Origin: Candidatus Peribacteria bacterium
GTDB taxonomy: Bacteria > Patescibacteriota > Gracilibacteria > UBA1369 > LOWO2-01-FULL-3
DNA length: 64,000 bases
Reading direction: 5' to 3'
Assembly (NCBI GenBank): GCA_943357285.1
Contig: CALRGJ010000002.1
Span: 62,001-126,000, forward strand
Part shown: positions 61,922 through 64,000 of the stretch, one piece after another
How the letters are laid out: every line of letters starts with the position of its first letter
Position numbering within the stretch: position 1 is the first letter of the stretch
Program-made: the position numbers and the translations under genes
The notes under the pieces: model-generated
What the model saw: only the letters and a program-made list of their open reading frames with translations
Told to the model about the DNA's origin: nothing
Databases searched by the model: none

Positions 61922-61984
61922 GTTTCAGAGCTTTATTCGGGCCTATTCTACTCAAAAACAGGAAGAAAGCAAAATGGTCATTGC

Positions 61985-62065
61985 TTAAGCCTTAGCCTTG
62001 GCCTCGCACTCAGCTTGGCACAGAGCCTTAGCCTTGGCCGCGTACTCCACGCGGCACCCCTCCTT
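61985..62065 (-). repeat. GC-rich repeat element, copy B, with a 21-codon ORF
   Basis: GC-rich patch 64 nt upstream of argS and related to copy A near tRNA-Ser. It contains a 36-bp imperfect tandem duplication (61989-62024 and 62025-62060; first 15 bases identical). On the minus strand AAGGAGG is followed by a GTG 8 nt later (62050) and a 21-codon ORF ending at 61985, AKAKALCQAECEAKAKA at its end. A strong Shine-Dalgarno match is unusual in this window. Confidence 0.55.
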
Positions 62066-62076
62066 AGATGGGGGTA

Positions 62077-62105
62077 TTGATTTATTTGGGAAAATTTGCT
62101 ATAAT
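62077..62105 (+). promoter_or_regulatory. Promoter of the LPXTG surface protein
   Basis: TTGATT (62077-62082), 17-bp spacer, perfect TATAAT (62100-62105), then an A-rich leader ending AAAACAAAT before ATG. Confidence 0.85.
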
Positions 62106-62150
62106 GACTAGATAAAAATTCATATAAACAAAAAAATAACAAAAACAAAT

Positions 62151-63629
62151 ATGAAAAAGATAGCTTCATTACTCCTGATAACAACACTGTTATCACTGTC
62201 TACATTCACAGCCTTTGCGGCTGACAAAGCTAATCCAAGCGATGTAGTAAATGTAAAAGTTACAGCCTTGGACGGTGGCGTAAAAGTAGTTTGGGATAAG
62301 GCCACTGACGATGTCGGTGTGACTGGTTACCAAGTACATTACGGTACTAGTTCAGTAACAAAACAAGGACAAGACTACGATAAACTTGTAGATGCTAAAA
62401 ATGTCCAAGAATATACAGTTACAGGACTAACAAATGGAACTAAGTATTACTTCTCTGTGACAGCTTACGATGCTGCCGGTAATGAAAGTCAGGCTTGGTC
62501 TAAAGAAGTATCCGCTACTCCGGTTAAAACTGGTGGTAGTGCTGCAACTAGTGATACTACTGCTCCAAAGGTGGCTTCTGCTGAAGCAATTAATAACCAA
62601 GAGGTACAAGTTGTATTCTCCGAGGCTATTGTGTTGCCTAAGACTAGTCCACAAGATGCATTTGATATTGAAGATCAAGATAAATTTGAACCTTTATTGG
62701 TTACTGGTGCTAAAATGGTTGGCCAAGATGAATCTGGTACAACTGTAATATTGAGCACTTCTAAACAAAAAGCGAATACTCAGTATAAATTGACTGTAGG
62801 TATTGATGTGAAAGACAAAGCTGGAAACCCTATAGTAAGTGGTACTTCAGACACTGGTCTTTTCAAAGGTAGCGCTACAGACAAGCCTGCTGAAATTGCT
62901 GAAGACAAGGAAGCTCCTACAGTAGTAAAAGTAGAAAGCGTAGATAATACACATTTTATCGTAAATTTTGATAAAGGTATCGTTTTAAGCATTGATCCTT
63001 CAGAAAATTTCACAATTGCTGTTGATGGCAATGAAACTAAAAAGCTTGATGTTCTTGGAGTAAAACTTGGTACAAATAGCGCAGGGGTAGAAGATGCTTC
63101 TGCCGTAATTACTACAAGTCCTCAAGAAGTTGTTAAGTACAACGTAAAGGTTGTGGATATCAAAGATGCTGCCGGTAATAAGATAGCTGCAGATAAAAGC
63201 ACTGGTTCATTCCAGGGCATGGCCGTAGCTAGCGGAGAAGGTGTTGATATTATTCCTCCTAAAGATGTTGCAAATTTCATTTCCGATAAGGTATTGAAAG
63301 GTAAGCAATATATCGTAACCCTTAATTGGACAATTCCTGAAGAAAACAAGGACACAAAAGAACAATTGATCTACAAGAGCACAGATAAAGGTGCTAAATA
63401 TGCTAAAGAAGCAAGTCTTACACCAGATAAGACTAGCTATAAAATTGAAAAAATGGATCCTGGTGAATATTGGTTCAAAATTACTGAAAAAGACGAAGCA
63501 GGTAACGAGAGCCAAGGTGTTATTACAAAAATTGTATTACCAAAGACTGGTCCTGAAATGATTGGACTTGTAGCTTTCTCACTATTTGCAGGTAAGATGA
63601 TTACTCGCAAAAAGAAAAGTAAAGTTTAG
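62151..63629 (+). CDS. LPXTG-anchored surface protein with FN3 and Ig-like domains
   Basis: A 492-residue exported protein. Signal peptide 1-24 (AFAADK). FN3 domain at about 28-124, two SbsA-type Ig-like domains at about 135-240 and 255-355 (each starting APxVxxxE and ending FKG/FQG), a second FN3-like domain at 370-462, then the sortase signal LPKTG (463-467), a hydrophobic stretch and KKKSK tail. Thr-Gly would be cut by sortase and the protein joined to cell-wall or another surface polymer. No sortase gene is in the window. Own promoter and terminator. Confidence 0.88.
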   Translation: MKKIASLLLITTLLSLSTFTAFAADKANPSDVVNVKVTALDGGVKVVWDKATDDVGVTGYQVHYGTSSVTKQGQDYDKLVDAKNVQEYTVTGLTNGTKYYFSVTAYDAAGNESQAWSKEVSATPVKTGGSAATSDTTAPKVASAEAINNQEVQVVFSEAIVLPKTSPQDAFDIEDQDKFEPLLVTGAKMVGQDESGTTVILSTSKQKANTQYKLTVGIDVKDKAGNPIVSGTSDTGLFKGSATDKPAEIAEDKEAPTVVKVESVDNTHFIVNFDKGIVLSIDPSENFTIAVDGNETKKLDVLGVKLGTNSAGVEDASAVITTSPQEVVKYNVKVVDIKDAAGNKIAADKSTGSFQGMAVASGEGVDIIPPKDVANFISDKVLKGKQYIVTLNWTIPEENKDTKEQLIYKSTDKGAKYAKEASLTPDKTSYKIEKMDPGEYWFKITEKDEAGNESQGVITKIVLPKTGPEMIGLVAFSLFAGKMITRKKKSKV

Positions 63630-63667
63630 AAAAAATTTAGATTTAATTTAAGAAAATTTTAACTTCA
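63628..63667 (+). repeat. Dispersed AT-rich 3'-end element, copy 5
   Basis: Begins at the LPXTG gene stop and leads into the 8-bp terminator hairpin. Contains AATTTAAGAAAATTTTAA. Confidence 0.8.
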
Positions 63668-63671
63668 AAAG

Positions 63672-63698
63672 GTAGCATAGAAATATGCTACTTTTTTT
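63672..63698 (+). terminator. Terminator after the LPXTG gene
   Basis: GTAGCATA-GAAA-TATGCTAC (8 bp, GNRA loop) followed by a T tract. Confidence 0.9.
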
Positions 63699-64000
63699 GA
63701 ATAAAACTTGGAGGAATTATGGACTGTGCCTACTGCTTGGATATGGGGCTATGGCAATGCTTCTTTGGCAACTGCCAGACAATAAATTACATATGTATTT
63801 TCTTGATATTGGACAAGGTGACAGTACGCTGATAAAAACACCCAATAATCATCAGATATTGATAGACGGAGGACCAAAAAATTATGTTCTCCAAGAGCTA
63901 GACAAGGTAATGCCATTCTTTGATAAAACAATAGATTTAGTGGTTATAACTCATCCCCATGCCGACCATATAGATGGTCTGGTGGAGGTTTTAAAGCGTT
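63697..64000 (+). CDS. ComEC/Rec2-like metallo-beta-lactamase-fold protein (5' part, runs off the right edge)
   Basis: Open to the window end. TTG 63697 (MNKTWRNYGLCLLLGYG) gives a basic start and membrane segment; ATG 63685 in the same frame lies inside the terminator hairpin, and ATG 63751 is a third option. After the anchor come FLDIGQGDS, LIDGGP and THPHADHIDG, the metal-binding motifs of the ComEC C-terminal domain family. It may be a stand-alone exported DNase or phosphodiesterase used in DNA uptake; the rest of the gene is needed to decide. Confidence 0.75.
   Translation, partial: MNKTWRNYGLCLLLGYGAMAMLLWQLPDNKLHMYFLDIGQGDSTLIKTPNNHQILIDGGPKNYVLQELDKVMPFFDKTIDLVVITHPHADHIDGLVEVLKR

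Noticed and set aside
62631-62648. Second LPKTS-like motif inside the LPXTG protein
   Set aside because: It lies in the middle of an Ig-like domain, is not followed by a hydrophobic span and basic tail, and ends in Ser.
1-64000. Alternative genetic code with UGA as glycine (as in Gracilibacteria/SR1)
   Set aside because: UGA ends genes sensibly (e.g. 1495-1497, directly before tRNA-Lys) and read-through would enter RNA genes.
1-64000. CRISPR array or cas genes
   Set aside because: No regularly spaced repeats and no Cas-like proteins were seen.

Overview
The window is a gene-dense, AT-rich stretch that looks like a small-genome bacterium of the Patescibacteria (CPR) type, possibly Peregrinibacteria-like; that placement is inference. 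The support is short intergenic gaps, many clade-restricted hypothetical proteins, short versions of common enzymes, almost no Shine-Dalgarno sequences, and a competence-type gene set (PilB-like ATPase, DprA, RecA, a ComEC-like fragment). UGA is used as a normal stop, so the recoded Gracilibacteria/SR1 code does not apply.

Layout. 1-1,900: 3' part of dnaJ, a membrane protein, tRNA-Lys and an odd tRNA-like element followed by scrambled duplicate pieces. 2.0-11.6 kb (minus strand): an accessory block with two small proteins sharing their termini, a 2,085-residue aminotransferase/PEP-carboxykinase-like fusion, a small helical protein, type I L-asparaginase and an unknown protein. 11.6-15 kb: secreted polysaccharide deacetylase, a lamin-tail/cohesin/FN3/dockerin protein and a membrane-anchored cohesin-like protein. 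15-20 kb: HTH/coiled-coil protein, CTP-dependent lipid kinase-like protein, glutamate dehydrogenase and pyruvate phosphate dikinase. 20-29 kb: NAD kinase, phosphatase, glycosyltransferase, acetyltransferase, DEAD-box helicase, rRNA methyltransferase and Nudix hydrolase. 29.3-29.9 kb: a roughly 590-nt structured non-coding RNA with its own promoter and terminator. 30-35.5 kb: a run of small, mostly exported or unknown proteins ending at a broken tyrosine recombinase. 35.5-53.5 kb: housekeeping (zinc-ribbon protein, recA-recX, nusA, pilB-like, MFS, dprA, purM, ftsE, xer, dgt-nrdR, L,D-transpeptidase, pcrA/uvrD, S41 protease, methyltransferase). 54-57 kb: carboxyspermidine-type polyamine operon. 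57.7-64 kb: two tRNA-Ser genes, engB, an arginyl-tRNA synthetase fused to a B3/4 editing-type domain, an LPXTG surface protein and the start of a ComEC-like gene.

How genes may work together. Asparaginase, the aminotransferase/PEPCK-like fusion, glutamate dehydrogenase and PPDK could together turn asparagine/aspartate through oxaloacetate and PEP into pyruvate plus ATP. The 12.6-14.9 kb genes could form a small cohesin-dockerin surface assembly. recA-recX, dprA, the pilus ATPase and ComEC-like gene fit DNA uptake and recombination.

The strongest candidates for undescribed biology are the large RNA at 29.3-29.9 kb, the giant fusion with its two companion small proteins, the B3/4-ArgRS fusion, a dispersed AT-rich element placed between stop codons and terminators, and a palindrome set between the -35 and -10 of the recA promoter.
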